Source: Candidatus Neomicrothrix sp. UBA4542 (GTDB taxonomy: Bacteria > Actinomycetota > Acidimicrobiia > Acidimicrobiales > Poriferisodalaceae). Taken from it: 19,819 nucleotides of DNA. Of this stretch, positions 6,607 to 13,703 are shown in pieces. The number at the start of each line of letters is the position of its first letter. Position 1 is the first letter of the stretch. The notes beneath the pieces were generated by a model. That model was not told the origin of the DNA and did no database searches. It worked only from the letters and a program-made list of their open reading frames with translations. Location of the stretch: contig DGLO01000141.1 in the NCBI GenBank assembly GCA_002388005.1, positions 1-19,819 of the forward strand. Reading direction: 5' to 3'. A program made the position numbers and the translations under genes.

Positions 6607-7377
6607 GTGAATTCTCTCAACGACAATCAATCTCGTGCCGCCGACGCTCTTTGGGACCATTATCAACGAGGCGCCGACCTACCGGACGAAGCCTTCGAGG
6701 GACTCGATTTCAACGATGGATTAGCGATTCAGGCAGAAATTCGTCGCCGCCGACTCGAAAACGGGGCGGTACAAATCGGTTGGAAAGTCGGTCTGACCTC
6801 CGACAGGGCCCGGAGACAGGCAGGTATAGACGACCGACCCTTTGGGCACCTCATGCAGAAGTTTGATAGCGGGGTTTCACTTGTCGCTTCTTCAGTTAAC
6901 GGAGCCACTATTGAGCCCGAAATGTGTTTCACCATCGGTGAACAGATCTCGGGACCCGACGTCGATCCAAAAACTGTGCCCAGCCGAATCGAACGAGTTT
7001 CAGCCGGCTATGAGCTGAACGAACGGCGCGCCATTGTTGGAGGGAACCTGGCGATGCTCGTCGCGGACAATCTGACGAATTGGGCCATCGTCGAGGGCAG
7101 TGGCGTAGCTCCCGATGAGATTCCCGATATCGATGAGATCGAAATTGTTCAGTACTGCAACGATGAAGAACGTTTTCGCTGCGTCCATAGGGAGCAAGTC
7201 GATAACCCTTTTGTTTCGATCGCGCGCCTCGCTGCGACCCTGCACCGTTTCGAGATGTCCATAGAAGTGGGGCAAAAGGTCATCACTGGCGCTTACACCC
7301 GCTACGCCGTCGCTTCAGGGGAAAATTGGGTCGCGGACTACTCAGGTATTGGCCGTGTGGAGACGAGCTATCAATGA
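6607..7377 (+). CDS. 2-keto-4-pentenoate hydratase / oxalocrotonate decarboxylase family enzyme (MhpD-like)
   Basis: A 256-aa protein of the MhpD branch of the fumarylacetoacetase superfamily, which hydrates 2-hydroxy-2,4-dienoates or decarboxylates 4-oxalocrotonate with a divalent metal. IGWKVGLTS (57-65) supplies the conserved Lys, E103 and E105 in IEPEM and E136 in YELNERR match the metal-binding carboxylates, and VADNLTNWA follows at 152-160. Length is normal for the family (about 260). The GTG start keeps the usual N-terminal helices and is supported by the -10 at 6594-6599. The stop overlaps the next gene by ATGA. The family usually follows meta-cleavage of aromatic rings, but no ring-cleavage dioxygenase or aldolase is in the window, so the true substrate may be another 2-oxo acid. 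Confidence 0.87.
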   Translation: MNSLNDNQSRAADALWDHYQRGADLPDEAFEGLDFNDGLAIQAEIRRRRLENGAVQIGWKVGLTSDRARRQAGIDDRPFGHLMQKFDSGVSLVASSVNGATIEPEMCFTIGEQISGPDVDPKTVPSRIERVSAGYELNERRAIVGGNLAMLVADNLTNWAIVEGSGVAPDEIPDIDEIEIVQYCNDEERFRCVHREQVDNPFVSIARLAATLHRFEMSIEVGQKVITGAYTRYAVASGENWVADYSGIGRVETSYQ

Positions 7378-8381
7378 GTTCCACTATCTCGATGCCGGAC
7401 AAGCCACTCAACATTCTGGTTACGAAAACTCTGACGTTGCCTGAAGTGAGCGCTGAAGATGAGGATCTGATCAAAAAGGCGGCCGGACCTGATGCCGTTA
7501 TCACCGTGGTCGATAGCCCAAGGGAAGGAATCGACCACGCTGGCGACGCGGACGTCATTTTGGGAATCACTCCAAGATCGCTCTTCAGAGCCGCCCCCAA
7601 CTTGAAATGGGTCCATGCGACCGCGTCAGGGGTTGACATGTTCATGTACGACGAATTCTTGGAGAGCGATGTCGTACTTACGGGCGAAAAAGGTCTAGTG
7701 GGCGGTCATTTAGCTGACACAGCGTTCGGGTTATTGCTCGCACTCACGCGAAGAATCAAAACTGCTATAGAGCTAGGCCCAGAGGGTTGGACTCAGGAGA
7801 ATCGAGAAAGAATGCGTTTCTCCGAAATTGAACTTGAGGGCCTGACCATGGGCATCGTCGGGTTTGGAGGTACGGGTCGGCACCTCGCAAGGCGAGCGTT
7901 GGCCTTTGGGATGACTGTGAGAGCCGTTGATGCTTTCCCTGTTCAAGGCAGCGACGGCGTTGAAGTTGTCGAAGGGATGGAAGCGTTGGAGGAGGTAATA
8001 CGTGATAGCGATGTACTGGCTGTCGGATTGCCGTTGACTAACGAAACTCGTGGCATGTGCAACGATGAGTTTTTTGGGGCTATGAAACCAACAGCGATAT
8101 TTCTTAACGTGACACGCGGCGAAATTATCGACGGACCAGCACTTGAGCGAGCTTTACGAAACGGCGAAATTGGTGGCGCTGCCCTTGATGTGGCTCCGAT
8201 CGAGCCCCTGCCTCCCGATAGTGCTCTTTGGGGCTTCGATAATTGCGTGATGACGCCGCACACAGCGGGCGCTAGTCAACACCGAGGGCGCCGAAATTTG
8301 GAACGCTTCTGCCGAAATTTGGTAGCACTGCGCGAGGGCAGGGAGTTCGAAGGGGTCGTTGATAAACGGGCTGGCTTTTGA
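7374..8381 (+). CDS. D-isomer-specific 2-hydroxyacid dehydrogenase
   Basis: A 335-aa member of the NAD-dependent D-2-hydroxyacid dehydrogenase family, which interconverts 2-oxo acids and D-2-hydroxy acids. The nucleotide-binding motif GFGGTG is at 163-168, with D186 at the end of the second strand, which favours NAD(H). The catalytic triad is R248 (NVTRGEIID), E277 (APIEPLP) and H296 (TPHTAG). The ATG at 7374 overlaps the hydratase stop (ATGA), and an earlier in-frame start at 7326 lies inside the hydratase and is rejected. Coupling to the hydratase suggests that it acts on a 2-oxo acid made or used there. The next gene is convergent. Family assignment is firm; the exact acid (glyoxylate, hydroxypyruvate or a longer one) cannot be told. 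Confidence 0.9.
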   Translation: MSSTISMPDKPLNILVTKTLTLPEVSAEDEDLIKKAAGPDAVITVVDSPREGIDHAGDADVILGITPRSLFRAAPNLKWVHATASGVDMFMYDEFLESDVVLTGEKGLVGGHLADTAFGLLLALTRRIKTAIELGPEGWTQENRERMRFSEIELEGLTMGIVGFGGTGRHLARRALAFGMTVRAVDAFPVQGSDGVEVVEGMEALEEVIRDSDVLAVGLPLTNETRGMCNDEFFGAMKPTAIFLNVTRGEIIDGPALERALRNGEIGGAALDVAPIEPLPPDSALWGFDNCVMTPHTAGASQHRGRRNLERFCRNLVALREGREFEGVVDKRAGF

Positions 8382-8425
8382 AGGACTGCCGGCTTAGAGG
8401 GCCGACTCCAGCGGCGACCTGAAGG

Positions 8426-9616
8426 TCAGTCAGGATTTCGTGGCGGTACGACCCCACTGCGGGCTAGGGATTCAATTTCGTCAGAACTGAAACCAAATTG
8501 GGCTAACAACTCCTCGGAGTGCTGCCCTTTAAGTGGACTCGCCAATCGAATGTCGTTTGGCACGCCCTCTAAGTTGGTTGCGTTTCTCACAATGTTGATG
8601 TCGCCGGCGGTGGGGTGAGAGACGGGCTTCGCTACGCCGAGATGTTGCACCTGCGGGTCGGAAAAGGCTTCGGCAACAGTGTTCACGGGACCGCAGGGAA
8701 CGCCGACCTTGTTGAGCCGCTCTACCCAACTGGTAGTCGTGTCATGCATCAGACGCTCTTCGATGAGTGCGTTGAGCTGGGCTTTGTTCTCTCTACGCGC
8801 TGACACCGAGAAAAATCGTTCGTCTTCTAGCCATTCAGAGGCATCAAGCTCTTTACAAAACGCCTCCCAAAGACGTCCGCCCGAAGCGGCGAGATTTAGG
8901 TGACCATCGAGAGTCTGATACATCCCCATCGGACCAAGAGTTGGGTGATCATTTCCTGCTTGAGGGGGGTCGTCATTTGCCACGGTCCATCGGGCAGCCT
9001 GAAAATCCAACATGCCGATCATCGATTCAAGCAGCGACGTATGGACCCAGCGTCCTTTGCCGGTTGTGTGTCGTTCATGTAAAGCCGTCAAAATACCTAC
9101 AGCAAGTTGCAGACCAGCAGTTACGTCGCTGATCGCCACTCCGGCGCGCACAGGTCCCTGGCCCGGTATTCCAGTAATCCTCATCATTCCGCCCATTCCC
9201 TGTGCGATCTGATCGACCCCTCCGCGTTGGCTGTATGGCCCGTGTTGACCAAATCCTGAAATGGAACCGAGGATGATTCTCGGATTGATGTTGGCGAGAG
9301 TTTCGTAGTCAAAGCCAAGTTTGTGTTTTACCGGAGTCCTCATATTTTCGACGACGACGTCAGCTGACTCCACCATTCGGTGCAGGACTTCTTGACCCTC
9401 AGGGAGTTTCAGGTCGATCACAATGGAGCGCTTATTTCGATGCAGGTTCAGGTAATCGGGTGAAGTGCGCCCACCCATTTCCATACCGCCCTCAGGTGAC
9501 TCCACTCGAACGACGTCGGCACCCCAATCCGCTAGTTGTCTTACAGCGGTCGGTCCAGCTCGAGCAATCGTCAGGTCGATGACGGTGATATCGGCCAAAG
9601 GCATCGCTTCACCCAT
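8426..9616 (-). CDS. Family III (CaiB/BaiF-type) CoA-transferase
   Basis: A 396-aa family III CoA-transferase, which moves CoA between an acyl-CoA and a free acid through an enzyme-bound aspartyl thioester. The start PLADITVIDLT, the AdWGADVVRVE segment, R60-N61-K62-R63 (the CoA contact region), NPRIILGSISGFGQHGPY and the nucleophile D164 in GVAISDVTAG are all present. Length is typical (about 400). I chose the ATG at 9616 because AAGGA (9625-9629 on the plus strand) lies eight bases upstream; an ATG four codons later also fits, and the TTG/GTG-type extension to 9694 has no support. It converges on the hydroxyacid dehydrogenase gene with 44 bases between and is divergent from the flavodoxin gene. 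It could activate the acid degraded by the nearby acyl-CoA genes, but this is inference. Confidence 0.92.
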   Translation of the reverse strand: MGEAMPLADITVIDLTIARAGPTAVRQLADWGADVVRVESPEGGMEMGGRTSPDYLNLHRNKRSIVIDLKLPEGQEVLHRMVESADVVVENMRTPVKHKLGFDYETLANINPRIILGSISGFGQHGPYSQRGGVDQIAQGMGGMMRITGIPGQGPVRAGVAISDVTAGLQLAVGILTALHERHTTGKGRWVHTSLLESMIGMLDFQAARWTVANDDPPQAGNDHPTLGPMGMYQTLDGHLNLAASGGRLWEAFCKELDASEWLEDERFFSVSARRENKAQLNALIEERLMHDTTTSWVERLNKVGVPCGPVNTVAEAFSDPQVQHLGVAKPVSHPTAGDINIVRNATNLEGVPNDIRLASPLKGQHSEELLAQFGFSSDEIESLARSGVVPPRNPD

Positions 9617-9794
9617 CAACGTATTCCTTGGTCCAATTCCACAATCTCGGTGAGGCAGTATTCCAGATCGAGCATGTTTCGGAAGCGTACCCAACTTGGA
9701 GCATCGGTAGCCGCGCTCTGCGCCGGCTTCGTTCAGCTACATCAGATTTCGCTCCTTATATGAACGCACCGGGATCTGATGGCACAGTAGAGCC
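9617..9794. promoter_or_regulatory. Divergent intergenic region, CoA-transferase and flavodoxin
   Basis: These 178 bases lie between two outward-facing genes. The AAGGA Shine-Dalgarno of the CoA-transferase is at 9625-9629 (minus). Upstream of the flavodoxin ATG I see a TTATATG string near 9755 but no Shine-Dalgarno and no TANNNT at leaderless spacing. No operator dyad stands out. Reading frames that cross it look like shadows. Confidence 0.3.
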
Positions 9795-10268
9795 ATGGCT
9801 AGACAAGTACTGGTCGTACATCAAAGCCGAAGCGGCGCAACTCTCCGATTAGTTGAGTCTCTTTCCTCGGGAATCAAAAGCGCGTCTGACGTGGTCGACA
9901 CCGAGATAGTCACCCTTGAGCGCGCCGCCTTGCTGGCCACCTCGGCCGAGGTCATTCAGGCAGATGCCCTTGTTATCGCAACTCCGGAACACTTTGGCTC
10001 AATGGCTGGAGCAACAAAGTTCTTCTTCGAAGAGATTTGGGACGATTGCTTAAATCACACACAGGGTCTCCCATGGCAACTGATAGTTAAAGCCGGCTCG
10101 GACGGGGCTCAAACAATTGAGGGCATACAAAAACTTGCGAACGCCCAGGGTTGGAAACAGTTCCGCCCTCCTTTACTGATCGTCGGGGAGGTGACTGAAG
10201 CCGCACTAAATAGCGCTTTTGAATTAGGTGCGCTCCTGGCTGTGAGCCTTGATAGCGAACTGATCTAA
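9795..10268 (+). CDS. Flavodoxin-like / NADPH-dependent FMN reductase family protein
   Basis: A 157-aa flavodoxin-fold protein. VLVVHQSRSGATLRL at the N-terminus forms the first strand and FMN phosphate loop (S11-R-S13-G14-A-T16), and ATPEHFGSMAGATKFFFEEIWDD supplies the second FMN loop and following helix. This is the short flavodoxin type found widely in actinobacteria, probably an FMN-binding electron carrier or quinone/flavin reductase in the cytoplasm. Length is within the family range (150-190). The ATG at 9795 has only a weak ribosome site. The next gene begins 32 bases downstream but has its own likely leaderless promoter. The redox partner is unknown. Confidence 0.83.
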   Translation: MARQVLVVHQSRSGATLRLVESLSSGIKSASDVVDTEIVTLERAALLATSAEVIQADALVIATPEHFGSMAGATKFFFEEIWDDCLNHTQGLPWQLIVKAGSDGAQTIEGIQKLANAQGWKQFRPPLLIVGEVTEAALNSAFELGALLAVSLDSELI

Positions 10269-10288
10269 GCGTTAGCGTTTTCAGTCTC

Positions 10289-10294
10289 TACGAT
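10289..10294 (+). promoter_or_regulatory. -10 element TACGAT supporting a leaderless GTG start
   Basis: TACGAT fits TANNNT and ends six bases before the GTG at 10301. It is the same hexamer and spacing as in front of the SDR at 15753. There is no Shine-Dalgarno. Confidence 0.5.
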
Positions 10295-10300
10295 GTCATC

Positions 10301-11098
10301 GTGCCTTGGTATGAGCAGGTCCCCGCAGTGACATTCGACGTCGATTGTGAGGGCGGCCCGCACGACATCACGTGGTCCCGGGGGGAAGTAGTTCTGGAAC
10401 AACACCCCGAAGTAGCGGCTGAAAGGGCGCTGGTCGCTCTAGGTGGGGTGAAACCGAAATGCCTCGAAATTCTTGATCTATGGGAATTGGCCATACGGGA
10501 CGGTGGTTTCATCGAAGAATGGGCGCCCTGGCACACAGCCGACCGGCAGCGACGTTGGTGGCTGATGACGGCGCTCGAGCGTTTGCGGTCCGAGGGAGTG
10601 CAAGATTTCCTCTACGACTTGCCCCGAGAACAAGCCGCCAAAATGGGAGAAGCGTCGGTGACGCTCCCCCACGAGTTCCTGGATCGAGCCATGGCAACAG
10701 TCGTTGATGCGGCCGACCAACGCGGGTGGGATGTCAATCCCGCTCTTAGCCGCCACCTCGCGGAAGCGACAAGGTTGCGGGCGCGCCGGGCATTCGTAAA
10801 GGCCCTCAGTAATCAAAGGCCGGCAATACCAAGCCCCGCACTCATTCCATTCAGATGTCAGATAGAACTTCTCGAAGAACCCCAGGTCCGGGGATGCTTA
10901 GCCGGTCGAGATAGCAGCGTGGAAATATCGCTTCATCCTCACTGGCTCAGTCGGGTCTGGGCTCGGGGGGTAGCTGTTTACGATGGGCGCTTCACCGTCA
11001 ATGCTTCAGAGACAAAAGATTCAGTGGTACTGACTCAGGTTCATTGGACCGGCAACGAAAGCAAACTGGATCCCCACATCACGACCCATCAGTTGTGA
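10301..11098 (+). CDS. Unrecognised 265-aa protein
   Basis: I do not recognise this protein. It has no signal peptide, membrane segment or known catalytic motif. Three parts can be seen: a beta-rich N-terminus (VTFDVDCEGGPHDITWSRGEVVLE), a long helical middle rich in Trp, Arg and Glu (around 60-175, including DRQRRWWLMTALERLR and ATRLRARRAFVKAL), and a beta-rich C-terminus with VEISLHPHWLSRVWARG. Base composition and codon use resemble the neighbours, and the frame is long and uninterrupted, so it is very probably real. The GTG start is supported by the -10 at 10289-10294. It lies 32 bases after the flavodoxin gene. Its last 10 bases overlap the end of ung on the other strand. Function unknown. 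Confidence 0.72.
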   Translation: MPWYEQVPAVTFDVDCEGGPHDITWSRGEVVLEQHPEVAAERALVALGGVKPKCLEILDLWELAIRDGGFIEEWAPWHTADRQRRWWLMTALERLRSEGVQDFLYDLPREQAAKMGEASVTLPHEFLDRAMATVVDAADQRGWDVNPALSRHLAEATRLRARRAFVKALSNQRPAIPSPALIPFRCQIELLEEPQVRGCLAGRDSSVEISLHPHWLSRVWARGVAVYDGRFTVNASETKDSVVLTQVHWTGNESKLDPHITTHQL

Positions 11099-11754
11099 GG
11101 GATGATCCAATCAATCGGGTCTCTTCCGGCATCAGTGAGCGCTGAGTTGGTTCGCGAAAATGGGCGACTGCCAAAAAACCCTCTATGTGCGCTCAGCGGA
11201 GATGGATGAGGCGACTCAATGACAACATGACGATCGACGTCTATAAGTTGCTTCTTTTTCTGGGCGAATGCCCCCCATAGTAAAAACACGACCCGTTCAG
11301 TTTTGGCGTTGACGACGCGGATGATCTGGTCTGTAAAGACCTCCCAACCGCGATTGCGATGCGAACCGGCGTTGTGAGCTCGAACCGTAAGGACTGCGTT
11401 GAGTAATAGCACTCCTTGTCGAGCCCAGGACTCAAGGTTCCCGTGGGTTGGAGGGACGACGCCAATGTCCGACTGCATCTCCTTATAGATGTTTTGCAGG
11501 GAAGGTGGAATGTTTACATCTCGACGAACCGAAAAACATAAGCCGTGGGCCTGCCCTTCACCGTGATATGGGTCTTGTCCCAGAATTAGAACTTTCACGT
11601 CGTTATGTGGGGTGAGATGAAGTGCCGAAAAAACTTCCTCTTCAGGCGGGAAGACAGTCGAAGCCCGCCGCTCATGCTGAACGAACCCTTGGAGTTCAGC
11701 CCAATAAGGCTCCACGAATTGATCTCGTAGTACAGGATTCCAGTCGGTAACCAT
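11089..11754 (-). CDS. ung: Uracil-DNA glycosylase, family 1
   Basis: Removes uracil from DNA as the first step of base excision repair. The 221-aa protein has all family 1 motifs: GQDPYHG with catalytic D61 and H64, LLLNAVLTV with N119 for uracil recognition, and the DNA-intercalation motif HPSPLSAHRGFFGSRPF starting at H183. These match E. coli Ung D64, N123 and H187 with an offset of 3-4. Length is normal. An AAGGA lies seven bases before the ATG and partly overlaps the stop of the phosphotransferase gene, ten bases upstream, so the two are probably co-transcribed and perhaps coupled. Its 3' end overlaps the unknown plus-strand gene by 10 bases. Assignment is secure. Confidence 0.97.
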   Translation of the reverse strand: MVTDWNPVLRDQFVEPYWAELQGFVQHERRASTVFPPEEEVFSALHLTPHNDVKVLILGQDPYHGEGQAHGLCFSVRRDVNIPPSLQNIYKEMQSDIGVVPPTHGNLESWARQGVLLLNAVLTVRAHNAGSHRNRGWEVFTDQIIRVVNAKTERVVFLLWGAFAQKKKQLIDVDRHVVIESPHPSPLSAHRGFFGSRPFSRTNSALTDAGRDPIDWIIPHN

Positions 11755-11764
11755 CTCTGAATCC

Positions 11765-12814
11765 TTAGTCGAGCTCGTCAGCTGCCTGCTTGCTCAGCGC
11801 GATGCAGATACCAATGCGGGAACGGTAGTACTCCAGATCGACGCCCTCTGTGGACTTTTGACCTTGCATATATCGGGCATAAACCCCATGGATGATGCAC
11901 GCGCTTTTGAAGTGATTGAAGCTGACGTAGTAGGGCAAGTTGGTTAGATCACATCCGGTCTGTGATGCGTACCGGTCGATGAGCTGAGGGCGTCCAACGA
12001 ATCCTTCAGCGAGAGTTGGCGAGTTCTCTTTGTTGGCTAACTCATCACCAGGCTCAACCCACGTGTTTAACGCGTAAGCAAAGTCAGCCATTGAATCCCC
12101 TAACGTCGAAATCTCCCAATCCAAGACCGCTGTCAACTCACCGCTTTGGTTGATCAGGCAGTTGTGTAGGCCGTAGTCCCCATGGACTACGCGAGCGGGA
12201 CCTTGTTCGGGTCTTCTAGCATCCAAAAAGTCATGGAGTTCGTGTAGGTCTGGGTCGTCATAAGATGCGCCTTCTGCTGATGCCAGCCAGCTCCGGTACC
12301 ACGTGCGAATCTGTCGGCCAACATAGTCCTCTTTTTTTCCTAGGGCACCTAAGCCAACGTCGTCGGGGTCGACCGAATGCAGAGCTGCGAGCACATCCAT
12401 GAATGACAATCCGACCCTGCCCCGCGCATCGTGGTCGAGATACTCCAATGCATCTTCTAACTCAAAGAGGGCGCGGCCGTCGACCAGGCTCATGACATAA
12501 AAATGGGCGCCGGTAACATCGGGGCTTTCGCAATAGCCGTAAGCCGCTGGAACCGGAACCTTTGTTGGTCCCAGGCCACTGATGATCGAGTATTCGCGGC
12601 CCATGTCATGAGCTTTTGGCAAGAGCTCACCCATTGGAGGGCGCCGAACGACCGCCCTGTTGCCATTCTGATCAGTCAACGCGTACGTAAGGTTGCTATG
12701 GCCGCCCTCAAGGCGGATCCACTGGAAAGGTGGTTCAAGGCCTTCAGTATTTTGGCCGATCCACGCCTCTACGGCCTCAAGGTCGTACCCAACGATTTCC
12801 TCGCGATCACTCAT
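11765..12814 (-). CDS. APH-fold phosphotransferase of the ACAD10/ACAD11 kinase-domain type
   Basis: A 349-aa aminoglycoside-phosphotransferase-fold kinase. The catalytic loop HGDYGLHN has D213 and N218, followed by the metal-binding D232-W-E234 segment. The N-lobe has VVRRPP (55-60), where the usual ATP-binding Lys is Arg, then KAHDMGREYSIISGL with the partner Glu E74. This pattern is that of the kinase domain of ACAD10/ACAD11 and the stand-alone actinobacterial FadE36-type proteins, not of antibiotic kinases. The mammalian domain has been reported to phosphorylate 4-hydroxyacyl-CoA, allowing a fused dehydrogenase domain to remove phosphate; a similar role here is inferred. The ATG at 12814 has GAGG five bases upstream (12820-12823), preferred over a GTG at 12844. 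It precedes ung by ten bases. Confidence 0.85.
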   Translation of the reverse strand: MSDREEIVGYDLEAVEAWIGQNTEGLEPPFQWIRLEGGHSNLTYALTDQNGNRAVVRRPPMGELLPKAHDMGREYSIISGLGPTKVPVPAAYGYCESPDVTGAHFYVMSLVDGRALFELEDALEYLDHDARGRVGLSFMDVLAALHSVDPDDVGLGALGKKEDYVGRQIRTWYRSWLASAEGASYDDPDLHELHDFLDARRPEQGPARVVHGDYGLHNCLINQSGELTAVLDWEISTLGDSMADFAYALNTWVEPGDELANKENSPTLAEGFVGRPQLIDRYASQTGCDLTNLPYYVSFNHFKSACIIHGVYARYMQGQKSTEGVDLEYYRSRIGICIALSKQAADELD

Positions 12815-12846
12815 GTCATCCTCGCTCGCGTCGACGCTGGCCACAG

Positions 12847-12852
12847 ACTTTA
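12847..12852 (-). promoter_or_regulatory. Possible -10 element TAAAGT for the phosphotransferase-ung unit
   Basis: On the minus strand TAAAGT fits TANNNT. Transcription starting about seven bases later would give a leader of roughly 26 nt that contains the GAGG Shine-Dalgarno at 12820-12823. No good -35 was seen, so this is tentative. Confidence 0.28.
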
Positions 12853-12933
12853 AGCGACATCATCGATCACCTTGGGGCTGCAGTGCCCTGTTCGGCACAT
12901 TAACGCTCAGCGGACCCCGAAAAGGTGCGGTGC

Positions 12934-13299
12934 TCAATGAGCGATCGGTGTGTTCTGCCACGCCAGGAACTTCCAACCGGTGTCGGTGCTGATCCAGACA
13001 CATGTGTACCGACTATGCAGCTGAAACTCTGTGCCGCGAGCTGCAACGGTGATCTGCGCGGTTCCGTTGACTAGCGCGACATCACCAATCATCTGGATTT
13101 CTACTTCGCTGTTATCCACGGCTTGGTAGTCGAAGACACCCTTCTCGATTGCCGTGAGATACGACTCTTTAGAATCGACGGCTGCATTGGAATGTGTATA
13201 TCTCAAATTTGGGTGCAGCAGCTCCCCCAACGCTTCGCAGTCCGATGCGATCATCGCGTCCCAGCGTTGCTGTTCCAACTCTTGAATCTCTGTTTCCAT
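12934..13299 (-). CDS. NTF2-like / SnoaL-like (DUF4440-type) small protein
   Basis: A 121-aa protein with the NTF2-like alpha+beta cone fold pattern: the N-terminal helix ELEQQRWDAMIASDCEALGELL, then HPNLRYTHSNAAVDSKESYL, alternating beta strands, and the C-terminal WKFLAWQNTPI. This matches nuclear-transport-factor-2-like proteins of the DUF4440/SnoaL group, which range from ketosteroid-isomerase-like enzymes to ligand-binding proteins. The ATG at 13299 is preferred to the TTG at 13350 because a TAAGTT -10 lies seven bases upstream and homologues begin near this helix. It is divergent from the Lin0512 gene, with overlapping promoters. The specific role is unknown. Confidence 0.78.
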   Translation of the reverse strand: METEIQELEQQRWDAMIASDCEALGELLHPNLRYTHSNAAVDSKESYLTAIEKGVFDYQAVDNSEVEIQMIGDVALVNGTAQITVAARGTEFQLHSRYTCVWISTDTGWKFLAWQNTPIAH

Positions 13300-13306
13300 G
13301 ACACAG

Positions 13307-13312
13307 AACTTA
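13307..13312 (-). promoter_or_regulatory. -10 element TAAGTT of a leaderless promoter
   Basis: On the minus strand TAAGTT is followed by seven bases and then the ATG at 13299. No Shine-Dalgarno is present. It lies 40 bases from the divergent -10 at 13353-13358, so the two promoters share their upstream region. Confidence 0.42.
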
Positions 13313-13352
13313 ACTTGGTTTCGAGTTTCGATGACCGACGAAACTTGCAAAC

Positions 13353-13358
13353 TAGATT
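13353..13358 (+). promoter_or_regulatory. -10 element TAGATT of a leaderless promoter
   Basis: TAGATT matches the actinobacterial -10 consensus closely. Six bases separate it from the ATG at 13365, which has no Shine-Dalgarno. It selects this ATG over the two in-frame GTG codons directly before it. Confidence 0.52.
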
Positions 13359-13364
13359 GTGGTG

Positions 13365-13703
13365 ATGACGCTGAACCGCTGGATCACCGAAATGGGTTTA
13401 GGGGTCGACGTCCATGGCTCCGACTACACCAAGGCGGCGAAGCGCGCTGTGTCGGACGCTCTTCGGCACAGCAGTTTGAACTTTTTCGATGTTGCAGGGA
13501 AGTCGGTTAGCGACATGCACGTTGAGGTGGTCATCGGAGCAACACGAGTCGATGCAATCGATTCTGAATCCGTTGCCAAAGAGATTCCTTATGGCACGGT
13601 AACGGTCACAGTTGTTCCCGGTGGGCTTGATGTAGCGTCGCCCGATGGTCACGATCAACTCACGATGGTCAACGCAGCGATTCTGGTGAGTTTTGAAGAG
13701 TAG
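13365..13703 (+). CDS. Lin0512-family conserved protein
   Basis: A 112-aa protein that I recognise as the Lin0512 family by its length and by the N-terminal core GLGVDVHGSDYTKAAKRAV, followed by MHVEVVIGATRVDAID, the VPYGTV-like EIPYGTVTVTVVPGGL and a final strand NAAILVSFEE. The family is widespread and of unknown biochemical function; no catalytic residue has been agreed. The start is chosen from the -10 at 13353-13358. Its TAG stop abuts the stop of the convergent methyltransferase with no bases between (TAGCTA at 13701-13706), leaving no room for a normal terminator between them. Family recognition is from memory of the pattern. Confidence 0.8.
   Translation: MTLNRWITEMGLGVDVHGSDYTKAAKRAVSDALRHSSLNFFDVAGKSVSDMHVEVVIGATRVDAIDSESVAKEIPYGTVTVTVVPGGLDVASPDGHDQLTMVNAAILVSFEE

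Noticed and set aside
8416..8427. GACCT-GA-AGGTC inverted repeat at the end of the CoA-transferase gene
   Set aside because: A 5-bp stem with a two-base loop and no T-run is too weak to call a terminator and is common by chance.
9628..9852. Plus-strand frame across the CoA-transferase/flavodoxin intergenic region
   Set aside because: It runs into the flavodoxin gene in another frame and has no ribosome site or recognisable motif.
11765..12814. Aminoglycoside resistance kinase
   Set aside because: The fold is shared, but the N-lobe pattern is that of ACAD10/11-type kinases and there is no resistance or mobile context.
12883..12898. GTGCC-CTGTTC-GGCAC hairpin between the NTF2-like and phosphotransferase genes
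   Set aside because: It could end the NTF2-like transcript, but the 5-bp stem without a T-run is weak evidence; not listed as a feature.
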